From Flavobacterium kayseriense (GTDB lineage Bacteria > Bacteroidota > Bacteroidia > Flavobacteriales > Flavobacteriaceae): a DNA stretch of 64,000 bases. The notes under the pieces were generated by a model. That model was not told where the DNA came from and did no database searches. It was given only the letters and a program-made list of their open reading frames with translations. Below, in pieces: positions 47,395 to 57,044 of this stretch (position 1 is its first letter; each line of letters opens with the position of its first letter). The DNA is taken from positions 466,282-530,281 of the forward strand of contig NZ_JACRUI010000002.1 of NCBI RefSeq assembly GCF_014305095.1. Reading direction: 5' to 3'. Made by a program: the position numbers and the translations under genes.

Positions 47395-48429
47395 TTATTT
47401 ATTTCTATGCCTACTATATGAAGTAGCTATATAAATTTGAAGTATATTTTGGTTTTTGACTGCTTTTAAAATAAATTTATCAAAACGCCCTTTTTTAGCA
47501 TACAATTTTTGATACTGTTTATCTAGTACCATAGTTACCTGTTCATTTGATACCATTTTTTTTACAATCAACAGTCGTTTTCTAAGCGAAAGCTCAGTTG
47601 TGGGTATCAAATAGAAGTGGATTAGTGATAGCGTATTGTTAATTAATTTTTCGGATTGAATTTCTTTGATTTCTACCTCTGATAATTTTAGATCTAGAAA
47701 CACTTTAAAATCAACCTGATATAATTTTATAATATTGTCAAAGTAATCTTTCTTCAACACACTTCTCATAGCGCTACCGGCAACTTCCCTGTAATGGTAC
47801 CCTGTGTAATCTAAATATAAAAATTGCTTGATTTTATTGAAATACTTCAGGTTGAATACATTATCTTCTGATAGCGCATTGCCTGGAGGAAAAATTATTT
47901 TGTTTTCATTGATAATCGAAGCTTTAAACAACTTGTTGCAAGAGGAGTACAAATCATCTTTTTCTATTAAATGTCTCCATAATTCATTTTGGATAAAATC
48001 GAGACCTAAAACTGTAGCTGCCGGAAAGTCATAAGCAGTATCATATTGTTTACCATCAACATAGCTGAACATATTGTACAGAACTAAATCAACCTGATGC
48101 GTCTCCATGTTATCAAATAACTTTTGATACAGATCATGTTCGACCCAATCATCAGCATCAACAAAGCCGATGTATTTTCCTCTAGCGATTGCTAGGCCTT
48201 GATTCCTGGCAACACTAACTCCTTTATTTTGTTGATTTAAGAGAATTATCCTACTATCTTTTTCTGCAAAAGATGCAATTAGTACTGCTGATTTATCTGT
48301 AGATCCATCATTAACAAATATAAACTCGCATTGCTTAAAAGTTTGATTAAGCAGAGAGTTTACACAGTCTTCGATGTATTTCTCGACATTATAAACTGGT
48401 ACAATTACACTAATTTGTGGCCTCTCCAT
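47395..48429 (-). CDS. Glycosyltransferase family 2
   Basis: 344 residues. ISVIVPVYNVEKYIEDCVNS at 6-25, FIFVNDGSTDKS near 36-47, GVSVARNQGLAIARG and the metal site FVDADDWVEHD near 92-102. LSEDNVFNLKYF near 211 is the catalytic-region block. EpsJ-like group. Tight spacing to both neighbours. Specificity unknown. Confidence 0.88.
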   Translation of the reverse strand: MERPQISVIVPVYNVEKYIEDCVNSLLNQTFKQCEFIFVNDGSTDKSAVLIASFAEKDSRIILLNQQNKGVSVARNQGLAIARGKYIGFVDADDWVEHDLYQKLFDNMETHQVDLVLYNMFSYVDGKQYDTAYDFPAATVLGLDFIQNELWRHLIEKDDLYSSCNKLFKASIINENKIIFPPGNALSEDNVFNLKYFNKIKQFLYLDYTGYHYREVAGSAMRSVLKKDYFDNIIKLYQVDFKVFLDLKLSEVEIKEIQSEKLINNTLSLIHFYLIPTTELSLRKRLLIVKKMVSNEQVTMVLDKQYQKLYAKKGRFDKFILKAVKNQNILQIYIATSYSRHRNK

Positions 48430-48443
48430 GATTTGTTTTTTTC

Positions 48444-49568
48444 TTAAAAGCAGGTGGCTACTAGTCGTTGCACATCTGCTACTTCTAAATCATAAAAAAG
48501 AGGTAATCTTAGCAAACAGTCGGTGTAACGATCACTATTTTCAAGTACTCTGTCGTCGCGTTTATCTATAAAATAGTCGCTGTTGTGCAACGACAAATAA
48601 TGGAAAACAGCGTAAAACCCATTTTGCTTTAGTTTTTGAATGAGTAGATCTCTACTTTCTAGATCTTTAGTAACCACATAAAACATATGACCGTTGTTTG
48701 TAGCGTAGGATGGGATGACAGGTAATTGTGTCCCCTTTAAATCGAGCATACTTAAGCAGTCGTAATAGGTATTCCACAGGGCAATTCTCTTGGTTTGAAT
48801 TTGATCTAACTGCTCTAATTGCGCCCATAAAAAAGCGGCAATTAAATCGGATGGTAAAAACGAGGACCCCGTGTCAACCCAACCGTACTTATTGACTTCT
48901 CCTCTAAAAAAGCTTGCTCTATTCGTCCCTTTTTCCCAAATAATTTCAGATCGTTTGATGAATTTCTCCTCGTTTATTGCGAGTAATCCGCCTTCACCTG
49001 CGACAATATTTTTAGTCTCATGAAAAGAAAATGCAGCTAAATGACCTATGGATCCCAAAGGTTTTCTAATACCTGCCTTATCTATATAAAAACTATCTAT
49101 TGCTTGTGCGGCATCTTCAATCACATATAAATTGTGTTTCTGAGCTATTTCCATAATTTTATCCATGTCGCAGGCAACACCAGCATAATGAACCGGAACA
49201 ATGGCTTTGGTTTTGGAGGTGATAAGAGCTTCTATTTTATCAGCATCTATATTGGGGTTATCAGCACAGGAATCTGCAAAAACGATGGTAGCTCCTTGCC
49301 TTACAAAAGCGATTGCCGTAGACACAAAGGTATAACTAGGTACAATCACTTCGTCACCTGGCTCTATATTGATTAACATGGCACACATTTCGAGCGCATC
49401 AGTGCAGGAAGTGGTTAATAAGGTCTTTTTAAAACCGTATTTATTTTCAAAAAAAGACTGACACAATTTCGAAAATTTTCCGTTTCCTGCTATCTTACCA
49501 GAAGCAATTGCTTGATCGATATATTGTAATTCTTTCCCGGTGCTAAACACCTTATTAAATGGAATCAT
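48444..49568 (-). CDS. WecE-like dTDP-4-amino-4,6-dideoxygalactose transaminase (copy 1)
   Basis: 374 residues, DegT family. It begins MIPFNKVFSTGKELQYIDQA; LTTSCTDALEM near 55 and YTFVSTAIAFVRQGA near 80 are WecE/RffA blocks. The PLP Lys is in FSFHETKNIVAGEGG near 190. It should convert dTDP-4-keto-6-deoxyglucose (from RmlB) to dTDP-Fuc4N. It is highly similar to copy 2 at 55720, with one small insertion (IDKAGIRK) in this copy. A third fragment lies at 57045-57107. Confidence 0.88.
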   Translation of the reverse strand: MIPFNKVFSTGKELQYIDQAIASGKIAGNGKFSKLCQSFFENKYGFKKTLLTTSCTDALEMCAMLINIEPGDEVIVPSYTFVSTAIAFVRQGATIVFADSCADNPNIDADKIEALITSKTKAIVPVHYAGVACDMDKIMEIAQKHNLYVIEDAAQAIDSFYIDKAGIRKPLGSIGHLAAFSFHETKNIVAGEGGLLAINEEKFIKRSEIIWEKGTNRASFFRGEVNKYGWVDTGSSFLPSDLIAAFLWAQLEQLDQIQTKRIALWNTYYDCLSMLDLKGTQLPVIPSYATNNGHMFYVVTKDLESRDLLIQKLKQNGFYAVFHYLSLHNSDYFIDKRDDRVLENSDRYTDCLLRLPLFYDLEVADVQRLVATCF

Positions 49569-49574
49569 TGAGAA

Positions 49575-50501
49575 CTATTTATATAATGTTTTAATTGCTG
49601 TTTTAATAGCTAGCTTTCCTTTTTGTCGAATCAGTATTAGCTTTAGCTTGTTCGATAAATTATACTTCTTGAACAACAGTTTCAAGAATTTAGCATCGCC
49701 TAAGTTGTTATTTATGATTCTTACAAACAATAACTCTTTTAGTTCCTCTAGACTAACACTTTGATCAATTTTCTCCCTAGAGATAGTCGTTAAAAATTGT
49801 AGGGATTGATCGATGTGCAATACTACTTTTTCCTCGTTTGAGAATTGAGACCACACACCAAGACCATTGTGTCTGTATACCGCTGTTATATCCTCTATAG
49901 ATTGCACCTGACCTTTTAGGCAATAGAAGTAGCCAATTATTTTATCAAAACCAAAACTATCCGGAAATAAACTAATGAACGTAATCAGTTCCTTTTGATA
50001 ATTCCTACCGACCTTGGTTTGTGTTGGAAAAACAGAGCCATAAGCATAGATATCATTTTTAGTCCAAAATCTGTTCTGACAAATGCTGCTAGTTTCAACA
50101 AAATTAGCGTCCTGAATAATTCGAGAGGTAAAAGTTAATACAACGTCCTGATTAGCTTCCATAATACCTATTTGCTTTTCTAACTTTAATGGATCTGTCC
50201 AATAATCATCTCCCTCACAAAAAGCAAGATAATCGCCTTGACAATTTTCTAGATTTCCTATTAAATTATTTAAAATACCTATATTTTCATATTGCCTGAT
50301 GTATTTAATTGTGTTTCCTTTTGGATGCGATTTAAAAGAATTGATCACAGCTTCAGTGTTATCTGTAGAACAATCATCTGTTATGACTAACTCAATATCA
50401 TAGCTGCATTCTTGATTTAATACACCAAATATAGCTTCTCCAACAAAATGCTCGTGATTATATGTAATCATACAAACACTAATTAATTTTTTTTTCTCCA
50501 T
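49575..50501 (-). CDS. Glycosyltransferase family 2
   Basis: 308 residues. ISVCMITYNHEHFVGEAIFG at 7-26, LVITDDCSTDNTE near 37-49, and the metal block FCEGDDYWTDPLKLEKQ near 93-109, a signature of a GT2 subgroup common in capsule loci. KIGRNYQKELI-like and GFDKIIGYFY blocks follow. Its 5' side is a 456 bp gap. Specificity unknown; the neighbouring Fuc4N transaminase makes a 4-amino sugar a possible donor. Confidence 0.85.
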   Translation of the reverse strand: MEKKKLISVCMITYNHEHFVGEAIFGVLNQECSYDIELVITDDCSTDNTEAVINSFKSHPKGNTIKYIRQYENIGILNNLIGNLENCQGDYLAFCEGDDYWTDPLKLEKQIGIMEANQDVVLTFTSRIIQDANFVETSSICQNRFWTKNDIYAYGSVFPTQTKVGRNYQKELITFISLFPDSFGFDKIIGYFYCLKGQVQSIEDITAVYRHNGLGVWSQFSNEEKVVLHIDQSLQFLTTISREKIDQSVSLEELKELLFVRIINNNLGDAKFLKLLFKKYNLSNKLKLILIRQKGKLAIKTAIKTLYK

Positions 50502-50957
50502 TTATGGAATACGTAAAGTAATATTGTAAATACAATGCAAATTACCCTCTAAATTTTAACTGAAGTCAATTTTGGTGTACTTTTATTTAATCTATATTTA
50601 TTTTTGGTACTATTAGAATTTAAGATTCTAAAAACATTAATTTTAATTATGTCTACTTATTTCAGCTTTTATTTATCTTTTTGTACTTTCCGATACGTAG
50701 TACTTTCTTCAAAGTTTGAAATTAATATTTTCTTACTTTTCTTATCTAACAAAAACACATCAAGCTTTTTATTATTTTGGTTTATTTCGATAAACTATTT
50801 ACAAAAATTAGTATAACAATTATTTTTATTTAGGTTTTAATGAGAAATCCTCATAGTATTCCATTTAAATTGAATTAAATATTACTAAAATTTAAAGAAT
50901 TAACAACGATACAATTAATTATTATATTTATTGAACGACTTTGGATACCCCATCTTT
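50502..50957. other. 456 bp very AT-rich gap
   Basis: No gene recognised. A 70-codon plus-strand frame at 50604-50816 is low-complexity and probably spurious. On the minus strand, a frame of about 38 codons within about 50660-50800 reads FIEINQNNKKLDVFLLDKKS, then KKILISNFEE; it looks protein-like but matches nothing I know, and may be another gene remnant. A promoter for the downstream genes may also lie here. Confidence 0.4.
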
Positions 50958-51593
50958 CTAAATTGTATACTTAATGATTTTAGCAGGAACACCTACAGCT
51001 ACACAGTTGTCTGGAAGATCTTTGTGAACTACTGCACCAGCACCAACAATCACATTGTTCCCAATAAGAATTTTAGGTAAAACAATTGCACCCGTTCCTA
51101 GAATAACATTAAATCCTAAAGTACAATTTCCAGATATGGAAACATTAGGACTAATTTCAGAAAAATCACCTATTATTACGTCATGACCGATAGAAGTAAG
51201 CTGATTTAAAATAACTCCTGTACCAATAAGAACATCGTTAGTAATTACAACATTTTGCATAATATTAACTCCATCACCAAGTCTTGTCCCGTAACTACCG
51301 ATAATTAAACTTTTACTAATTGTTGAAGTAAAAACCCCTCCAATTGCCACAAAATCTTTATATAATTTAGTTCTAAGTATTGGATCTCCAATTCCAATTG
51401 TAAATCTATTATCGACAGTTTTAAAGTAACGTTCTGCTTGGAACTTATTTGTTAAAATAGGAAACACATTATATAAATGAGAAGAAATATCTTTATTAAC
51501 ATCGTCGTAAAAAACTAGATCATCCAAATCCTGGTTTTGATGCAAGATTTCTAAAACCTCTTTAGCAAATCCCTTTGCTCCAACTACTAACAT
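50958..51593 (-). CDS. Sugar acyltransferase, NeuD/PglD/VioB family
   Basis: 211 residues. The N-terminal LVVGAKGFAKEVLEIL at 2-17 is the nucleotide-sugar-binding half, and VFYDDVNKD follows. The C-terminal beta-helix includes GDGVNIMQNVVITNDVLIGT and GHDVIIGDFSEISPNVSIS, with the likely catalytic His in SIGHD near 138, and VIVGAGAVVHKDLPDN. It overlaps the VioA-like aminotransferase by 7 bp, so it probably N-acylates that enzyme's 4-amino sugar to Qui4NAc. This is inferred from context. Confidence 0.83.
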   Translation of the reverse strand: MLVVGAKGFAKEVLEILHQNQDLDDLVFYDDVNKDISSHLYNVFPILTNKFQAERYFKTVDNRFTIGIGDPILRTKLYKDFVAIGGVFTSTISKSLIIGSYGTRLGDGVNIMQNVVITNDVLIGTGVILNQLTSIGHDVIIGDFSEISPNVSISGNCTLGFNVILGTGAIVLPKILIGNNVIVGAGAVVHKDLPDNCVAVGVPAKIIKYTI

Positions 51594-52669
51594 AATATTT
51601 TATTTATAATTTTACAAATCAGTTGTGTTTCCACTTCTTCTAAGCCTACATATAAGGGTAAACACAAAACCCTAGTTGCAATAGTTTCTGAAACGGGCAT
51701 TTCAATTGCGGCTACATAATTAACAGTGTTTAAAGAAGGATAAAAATAACGCCTAGGGAAAATTTTCGCTTCATTTAGTACTTTCTGTGCTTGTACTAAA
51801 GCTTCCTCTGTTGCAAATACAACAGGATAATAGCTGTAATTCCATACTGTACTGCTGCGTAATTTTAATTTTGAAAGGGTAGTAAAATCAAGATGATCAT
51901 CATAAAAATCAGCTGCTTTTTTCCGTCCTTTAATGATTTCTGCCATATAAGGAAAAACCGCCAATCCCATTGCTGCTTGTAGCTCTGATATTTTACCATT
52001 AATACCTAAACCAAAAAAATCAACCGGCCCGTTATGTCCAAAATTGTGGCTGTAATAAATTTGATGAAATAAATCATTATCCTTACAAAAAACAGCTCCA
52101 CCTTCTCCAGTATGAAACAACTTAGTAGCATGAAAACTACAGGTACTTATATCACCATATTCAAAAATAGACTTGCCCTTGTATTGCATCCCAAAACAAT
52201 GAGCAGCATCATAAATTACTTTTAATTGATGCTTTTGAGCAATTTTTTCAATGGCTTCAATATTACAAGGATTGCCAAAAACATGAGTTGCTAAAATACA
52301 GGTTGTTTTACTAGTGATAGCCGCTTCAATTTTACTTTCATCAATTGTAAGATAATCGGGATGAATATCTACAAATACAGGCGTACAATTTTCCCATACA
52401 ATAGCAGCAGTAGTAGCCACATAACTAAACGGAGTGGTTATAATCTCGCCTCCTTTTCCTAACAATTTTAGTGCTATTTGCAGTGGAATCGTACCGTTAT
52501 TAGTTATTAAGATCTTACTGTTTTCGAGTTCGAGATACGTTGTTAACTTATCTTCTAATTCCCTTACTAACTCGCCTCTATTTGTTAGCCACTCGTTGTC
52601 GTATACACGCTGTATTTGAGCTGTGTACTCATCTATTGGGGGCAAAAATGTTTTAGTTACGTTAATCAT
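51587..52669 (-). CDS. DegT-family sugar aminotransferase (VioA-like)
   Basis: 360 residues. The N-terminus VTKTFLPPIDEYTAQIQRVY and WLTNRGELVRELE match the dTDP-4-amino-4,6-dideoxyglucose transaminases (VioA/DesI type), unlike the WecE-like copies. ITTPFSYVATTAAIVWENC is near 76, DAAHCFGMQYKG near 158, and the PLP Lys is in SFHATKLFHTGEGG near 183. It would make dTDP-Qui4N from the RmlB product. It is coupled to the acyltransferase at 50958. Confidence 0.85.
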   Translation of the reverse strand: MINVTKTFLPPIDEYTAQIQRVYDNEWLTNRGELVRELEDKLTTYLELENSKILITNNGTIPLQIALKLLGKGGEIITTPFSYVATTAAIVWENCTPVFVDIHPDYLTIDESKIEAAITSKTTCILATHVFGNPCNIEAIEKIAQKHQLKVIYDAAHCFGMQYKGKSIFEYGDISTCSFHATKLFHTGEGGAVFCKDNDLFHQIYYSHNFGHNGPVDFFGLGINGKISELQAAMGLAVFPYMAEIIKGRKKAADFYDDHLDFTTLSKLKLRSSTVWNYSYYPVVFATEEALVQAQKVLNEAKIFPRRYFYPSLNTVNYVAAIEMPVSETIATRVLCLPLYVGLEEVETQLICKIINKILC

Positions 52670-52690
52670 AATTTAGTATAAAAGCATTAA

Positions 52691-53572
52691 TTAGAGCGAT
52701 AAATCTAATAGTATTGATTCTTTGTAAGGAGCCACAAACTCAGGATCGAGTTCGTATCCTTCGGTGTTATGTGATTCGTGCACGTACCTGCCTTTTACTG
52801 AGGTTCTTCCTTTGGAGTCCATCAACATCCACATGTATTCTATATCAATATGACCAATGTCAATCGCCCAATAGCCTAAATCACAAAGATCTGAACAAAG
52901 TACAGTAGCTGTTGGTCCTAAGGCGCACAGAATTAAATTATTCTCTCCTAATTTTAATGTTGCGTTTTTAATTTGATCGTATCTATCAAAAGTATTTTTT
53001 CCTGGACAAATAATTCTTTTTAAACTATTAGCGTTGTCAAATAAATCATTCCCTACTCCTAATCGTGATAAATCACCCTCAACGATTAAAATATCTTGTT
53101 TATTCCAAATCGCTCTCAATTTATCAAAAAGCAGTTGCGCTTGCGATTGGTCTACGGCACCTGCGTAAGGCCTAGTCATATTAGCGTTGCCATAGTGATA
53201 ATCTACACTCAGAAACTTTGAAAGCCTATCACCGTAGGTGTTTATGAACATCAACCAATGTACTTTGGCAAATCGCTTATGATTTTTAGTTGTAACAATA
53301 CTGTGAGGCACAGCTACCAGTAATTTAGGATTGCGATTATTTAAAACTACTGCTAATTTATCTGCTAATTGTATATCTAGTTTTTGAAAACCAAGATCTC
53401 TTTCTTTTAACAACAAAATAAATTCTCCATCACCAAAACGGGCGATACTTTTTTTATTGTTTACTAAATCATTCACTGTTTCCTCAAAAGTCATGACTTT
53501 ATACTTAGGAAAGTTCCATCGCAACGGTAATGTCCTGTATATCCAATAAATTAAGTAGAGGTAATTTTTCAT
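52691..53572 (-). CDS. GT-D-type glycosyltransferase (SP_1767/DUF1792 family)
   Basis: About 293 residues. Diagnostic blocks are SIARFGDGEF near 38-47, LLVAVPHSIV near 87, DILIVEGDLSRLGVGNDLFD near 159-178, LCALGPTATVLCSDL near 214, and the C-terminal DIGHIDIEYMW near 236-246. GT-D enzymes were first described for streptococcal adhesin glycosylation. ATG 53572 is preferred over a TTG three codons upstream. Acceptor and donor unknown. Confidence 0.85.
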   Translation of the reverse strand: MKNYLYLIYWIYRTLPLRWNFPKYKVMTFEETVNDLVNNKKSIARFGDGEFILLLKERDLGFQKLDIQLADKLAVVLNNRNPKLLVAVPHSIVTTKNHKRFAKVHWLMFINTYGDRLSKFLSVDYHYGNANMTRPYAGAVDQSQAQLLFDKLRAIWNKQDILIVEGDLSRLGVGNDLFDNANSLKRIICPGKNTFDRYDQIKNATLKLGENNLILCALGPTATVLCSDLCDLGYWAIDIGHIDIEYMWMLMDSKGRTSVKGRYVHESHNTEGYELDPEFVAPYKESILLDLSL

Positions 53573-53589
53573 AAAAGACAACAGTAGCT

Positions 53590-54504
53590 TTATTCTGGTT
53601 TTGAAACTAATTTGTGAACTAAAGACTGCAACTGTTTAACAACATAATGAATTCCAAAATACTTAATCGATAACTGCAATAAATAGTTACTATGTTTTAA
53701 TTGTAATGAAGCTGATCTATAAATCAAGTTTTCATAAAGTGCAATGAAAAGCTTGATTTGCTCTATATTCATTTTATAGCTGTAATCCTTAAGTAAATCA
53801 TGAGTTCCTGCAAGGCGTCCGCTTATTTTTTCTTGAATATTGTCTTTCCCACCAGATATATTAAGATCTGACATTCTTACATATACGATAGCATCCGTCG
53901 AAAATATCGGTTTTCCACTAGAGAAATCGATAATGGCTCGATCATCACTGCTCCAAGCTAATTTGTAATCTTTAAAACCATATTTTTTGTAAGCACTTGT
54001 TCTGAAAATATGTTCAGACAACGAACTTCTCGTTTCATTATTCAATTTTCTGCAATAAGAAGCAATTGCCTCCTCGTATTGCGGATGTTTGTATACAGGA
54101 GAGATAGGATCACCCTCTTGATTTATTAAAAGGCTGGCATTACGAATTACAGAAGTATCGTTAGTGTCAACTGCAATAGCATTATAAAATTCCTCAACAA
54201 CAGTATCACCTAAATAATCATCATCACCCAAGATCATGAACCATTCCTCCATAGCCATCAAACTAATACATCGATCCCATTGCTGAGTCAGAGCAGTACC
54301 TCCCAAATTAGTAGCAAAACGATGGTACTTCAAGTTGAACCTATCTTTGTATTTAGCAATTAGTAAAGAACAATCTTCCGGGCTAGAATCATCGCCTATG
54401 TAAACCGTAAACTCTTTAGACGTTTGATTAGCTAAAGAAACTAAAGTATCTTCGAAGAAAGTGAGCTTAAAAAAGGGGATTATTATTGCTAGTTGATTAT
54501 TCAT
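53590..54504 (-). CDS. Glycosyltransferase family 2 (third member of the B group)
   Basis: 304 residues. LAIIIPFFKLTFFEDTLVSL at 5-24, VYIGDDSSPEDC near 34-45, MILGDDDYLGD near 89-99, and RSSLSEHIFRT near 153. Paralogue of the proteins at 7983 and 11701, about 40 kb away at the far side of the locus. It has no A-group partner next to it. The 274 bp upstream of its start hold no clear gene. Confidence 0.84.
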   Translation of the reverse strand: MNNQLAIIIPFFKLTFFEDTLVSLANQTSKEFTVYIGDDSSPEDCSLLIAKYKDRFNLKYHRFATNLGGTALTQQWDRCISLMAMEEWFMILGDDDYLGDTVVEEFYNAIAVDTNDTSVIRNASLLINQEGDPISPVYKHPQYEEAIASYCRKLNNETRSSLSEHIFRTSAYKKYGFKDYKLAWSSDDRAIIDFSSGKPIFSTDAIVYVRMSDLNISGGKDNIQEKISGRLAGTHDLLKDYSYKMNIEQIKLFIALYENLIYRSASLQLKHSNYLLQLSIKYFGIHYVVKQLQSLVHKLVSKPE

Positions 54505-54778
54505 TTTGTTTTCAGTGTGCTAGTATGTATACTAACGATATTTGTAGAACCAAGTTTACTTTAGTGCGTACGTTTTCAAAAAATAATTATTTTCACATCG
54601 GATTTTAAGCAACATTACCTTTTTTTTGTAATTAAAGAAATGATAATAAAAAACATGCGGTTTCATCTCCTCGTGCTTACTTCTTATTATTTTAGGTAAG
54701 CCTAGTTGCCTAGAACTTATTATTTATTTTGTCAAATCAAAATCTAAATAATTTTTAAAACACTTAAAAAACAATTTT

Positions 54779-55669
54779 CTATTCCTTGAATATTTTATAA
54801 AAAAGTTCCACTACTAAAGTACGTTCAAAAAGTTTTGATTTCATTTTGTAAGCGTTTAAGAGCTGCCATACAAGGGTTAGCTTCGCCAATTTGCTTATAT
54901 CATAACTAAAAATGCCATCTATAGCTCCATAAAAAAGATTATTTTCTAATGCTGTTTGCTCTTCAATAGTTAGCTCATTATTATACTTTGGAAGTAAATC
55001 CATCCATTTTTTATGTACCAATAGTAATTCCTTTACCCAGCTTTCATCGGTTTTTCCTTCAGAAGAATGCAGAACTAATATATCATAAACTACAATATTT
55101 TGATATTTTGTTGACACACTTAAACTAAAATCTAAATCGTACCCATGAAACCTTTTTAGTAATGCTTCATCAAACCTAAACTGCTTAAATTTTGAAGACT
55201 CGATCGCTAAAAATAAACCATCCAAAGTTAAGACACATGAGCTTTTTTCTTGGAAAGGGTTATTTAATTGCAATTTAGTGTCTCTAGTTACAAATTTATA
55301 GGTTTGCTTGTAATGATATCTATTAGCATCCTTACTTGAAGTTACTATTTGATACCAACTGGATAGCATTTTTGACTTTCTCGTTGCACCAGCTAAACCA
55401 ACTACTCCTATTTCAGGACGTTGTAAATACTCCATTAAAATAGTTCCCCAATTTTGAGTTTCAAATTGTACATCTTCATGAACAAACAATAAATAAGGAT
55501 ATTGTGCTTTACTAGCACCTATATTGTAAGCTTCACAAATCCCCATGATGCCTGGATTCTCTATTCTAATAATTTCGTATTGAAAACCAAGACCAATGGT
55601 AGCTTTTACATTGCTCTCAAATTGATCGAAAAGATCATTTTGGTATGAAGATAAAATAATAGATAGCAT
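54779..55669 (-). CDS. Glycosyltransferase, GT2-like
   Basis: 296 residues. It lacks the usual NDGS start and begins LSIILSSYQNDLFDQFESNV, then IENPGIMGICEAYNIGASKA near 37-56 and LLFVHEDVQFETQNW near 61-75 as the metal-site equivalent (HED). GVVGLAGA near 90 and FHGYDLDFSLS near 172 fit a GT2 subgroup often found in O-antigen loci. It follows the WecE-like copy 2 by about 50 bp, so a Fuc4N-type donor is possible. Confidence 0.78.
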   Translation of the reverse strand: MLSIILSSYQNDLFDQFESNVKATIGLGFQYEIIRIENPGIMGICEAYNIGASKAQYPYLLFVHEDVQFETQNWGTILMEYLQRPEIGVVGLAGATRKSKMLSSWYQIVTSSKDANRYHYKQTYKFVTRDTKLQLNNPFQEKSSCVLTLDGLFLAIESSKFKQFRFDEALLKRFHGYDLDFSLSVSTKYQNIVVYDILVLHSSEGKTDESWVKELLLVHKKWMDLLPKYNNELTIEEQTALENNLFYGAIDGIFSYDISKLAKLTLVWQLLNAYKMKSKLFERTLVVELFYKIFKE

Positions 55670-55719
55670 ATATTTACAACAATCTCATTTTAATAAACAC
55701 TTTAATTAATACGGGTTTA

Positions 55720-56838
55720 TCAACTATTTTTTAAATGGGCAACTATAGTATCTATTTGTTTGTAAGTCAACTCATAATACATCGGTAATCTTAACAAACA
55801 ATCAGTGAAATTATCTGTGTTTGGCAAGGGCTCGCCAGTGTATTTTTCCATATAATATGGACTTGAGTGCAATGAAATGTAATGAAAAACCGCTAAAATA
55901 CCGTTGTCTTTTAAGCGTTGAATTGCTTTCGTCCTTTCCTCAATACTTGAAAACAATATAAAAAACATATGGCCATTATTGGTCGCATAGTCCGGCAAGA
56001 CCGGAAGTTTTATATTTAAATCATGTTTAATTAAATCCAAACTATCATAGTAATATTGCCATAATTCTTTTCTCTTATCTTGAATGGTTTTTAAATTTTC
56101 AATTTGTGCCCAAAGAAAAGCTGCAATTATTTCTGATGGTAAAAAGGAAGAACCTGTATCAACCCAACCGTATTTATCGACTTCACCTCTAAAAAATCGT
56201 GATCTGTTGGTACCTTTTTCCCAAATTATTTCGGCTCTATCACAATAGTTAGAGTCATTTATAGCTAACATTCCACCTTCTCCGGCAATAATATTCTTGG
56301 TCTCATGAAAAGAAAAAGCAGCTAGATGACCAATACTCCCTAATGGCTTACCATTGTAGAAAGAGTCTATTGCTTGTGCAGCATCTTCGATTACAATTAA
56401 ATCATACTTTGCTGCCAACTGCATAATTTTATCCATATCACAAGCTATGCCAGCGTAGTGAACAGGAACGATAGCTTTGGTTTTAGATGTGATTAAAGCT
56501 TCAATTTTATCTGCATCAATATTTGGATTGTCTGCGTATGAATCTGCAAAAATCACTTTTGCACCTTGTCGAATAAATGCAATAGCTGTAGAAACAAAAG
56601 TATAACTTGGTACAATAACTTCATCGCCTTCTTGAATATTGGCTAAAATTGCGCACATTTCTAATGCATCAGTACATGAGGTAGTAAGCAAAGCTTTTTT
56701 AAAACCATATTCATTTTCAAAAAAGGCTTGGCATTTCTGCGTAAAAATACCGTTACCCGAAATCTTACCCGATAGCACAGCTTCCTCTATATATTTTAGT
56801 TCACTCCCTATCAAAAAAGGTTTGTTGAATGGAATCAT
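55720..56838 (-). CDS. WecE-like dTDP-4-amino-4,6-dideoxygalactose transaminase (copy 2)
   Basis: About 372 residues from the ATG at 56838 (MIPFNKPFLIGSELKYIEEA). A longer frame starts at a GTG (56862), but the paralogue at 48444 begins at the same MIPF, so the ATG is preferred. LTTSCTDALEM near 55 and the PLP Lys in FSFHETKNIIAGEGG near 182 are present. It should make dTDP-Fuc4N. Immediately upstream lie two gene stubs, a C-terminal acyltransferase-3 fragment and a wecE 5' fragment. It is the aminotransferase nearest to the acyl-chain module at 57117-60731. Confidence 0.88.
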   Translation of the reverse strand: MIPFNKPFLIGSELKYIEEAVLSGKISGNGIFTQKCQAFFENEYGFKKALLTTSCTDALEMCAILANIQEGDEVIVPSYTFVSTAIAFIRQGAKVIFADSYADNPNIDADKIEALITSKTKAIVPVHYAGIACDMDKIMQLAAKYDLIVIEDAAQAIDSFYNGKPLGSIGHLAAFSFHETKNIIAGEGGMLAINDSNYCDRAEIIWEKGTNRSRFFRGEVDKYGWVDTGSSFLPSEIIAAFLWAQIENLKTIQDKRKELWQYYYDSLDLIKHDLNIKLPVLPDYATNNGHMFFILFSSIEERTKAIQRLKDNGILAVFHYISLHSSPYYMEKYTGEPLPNTDNFTDCLLRLPMYYELTYKQIDTIVAHLKNS

Positions 56839-56845
56839 AAATTTT

Positions 56846-57010
56846 TTATTTGGCGTTTTCACCGCTGATAACTTTTGAAAAACGGTTTTTTAGTAATATG
56901 AATTTTTTTTCCAACACATAATAAGATAATGAAGCTAGAAATATTGAAACTGTAGTGATAGATAGCAGTAATAGAAAATAGTAATTTAGCCCATCAAAAT
57001 ATTGAAATTT
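56846..57010 (-). pseudogene. C-terminal stub of an acyltransferase-3 (OafA-like) gene
   Basis: Minus-strand frame of 54 codons and a TAA at 56846. It reads DGLNYYFLLLLSITTVSIFL, then ASLSYYVLEKKFILLKNRF. A last membrane helix followed by (S/Y)Y..LEK.F...K is the standard end of membrane acyltransferase-3 proteins. It is closed upstream by an in-frame stop at 57011-57013, so only the end is left. Its stop lies 8 bp before the wecE ATG, the normal spacing of this operon. Confidence 0.65.
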
Positions 57011-57044
57011 TTAATTTAAGTTATTATTTCTAAAATGATAAATG

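Noticed and set aside
50604..50816. 70-codon plus-strand ORF in the 50.5-50.9 kb gap
   Set aside because: Composition follows the AT-rich DNA (Phe, Leu, Ile, Tyr, Ser) and it opposes every gene around it.
54505..54778. Possible gene in the 274 bp gap upstream of the GT2 at 53590
   Set aside because: A 36-codon minus-strand frame (MKPHVFYYHFFNYKKK...) has no recognisable similarity. I could not call it a stub with any confidence.
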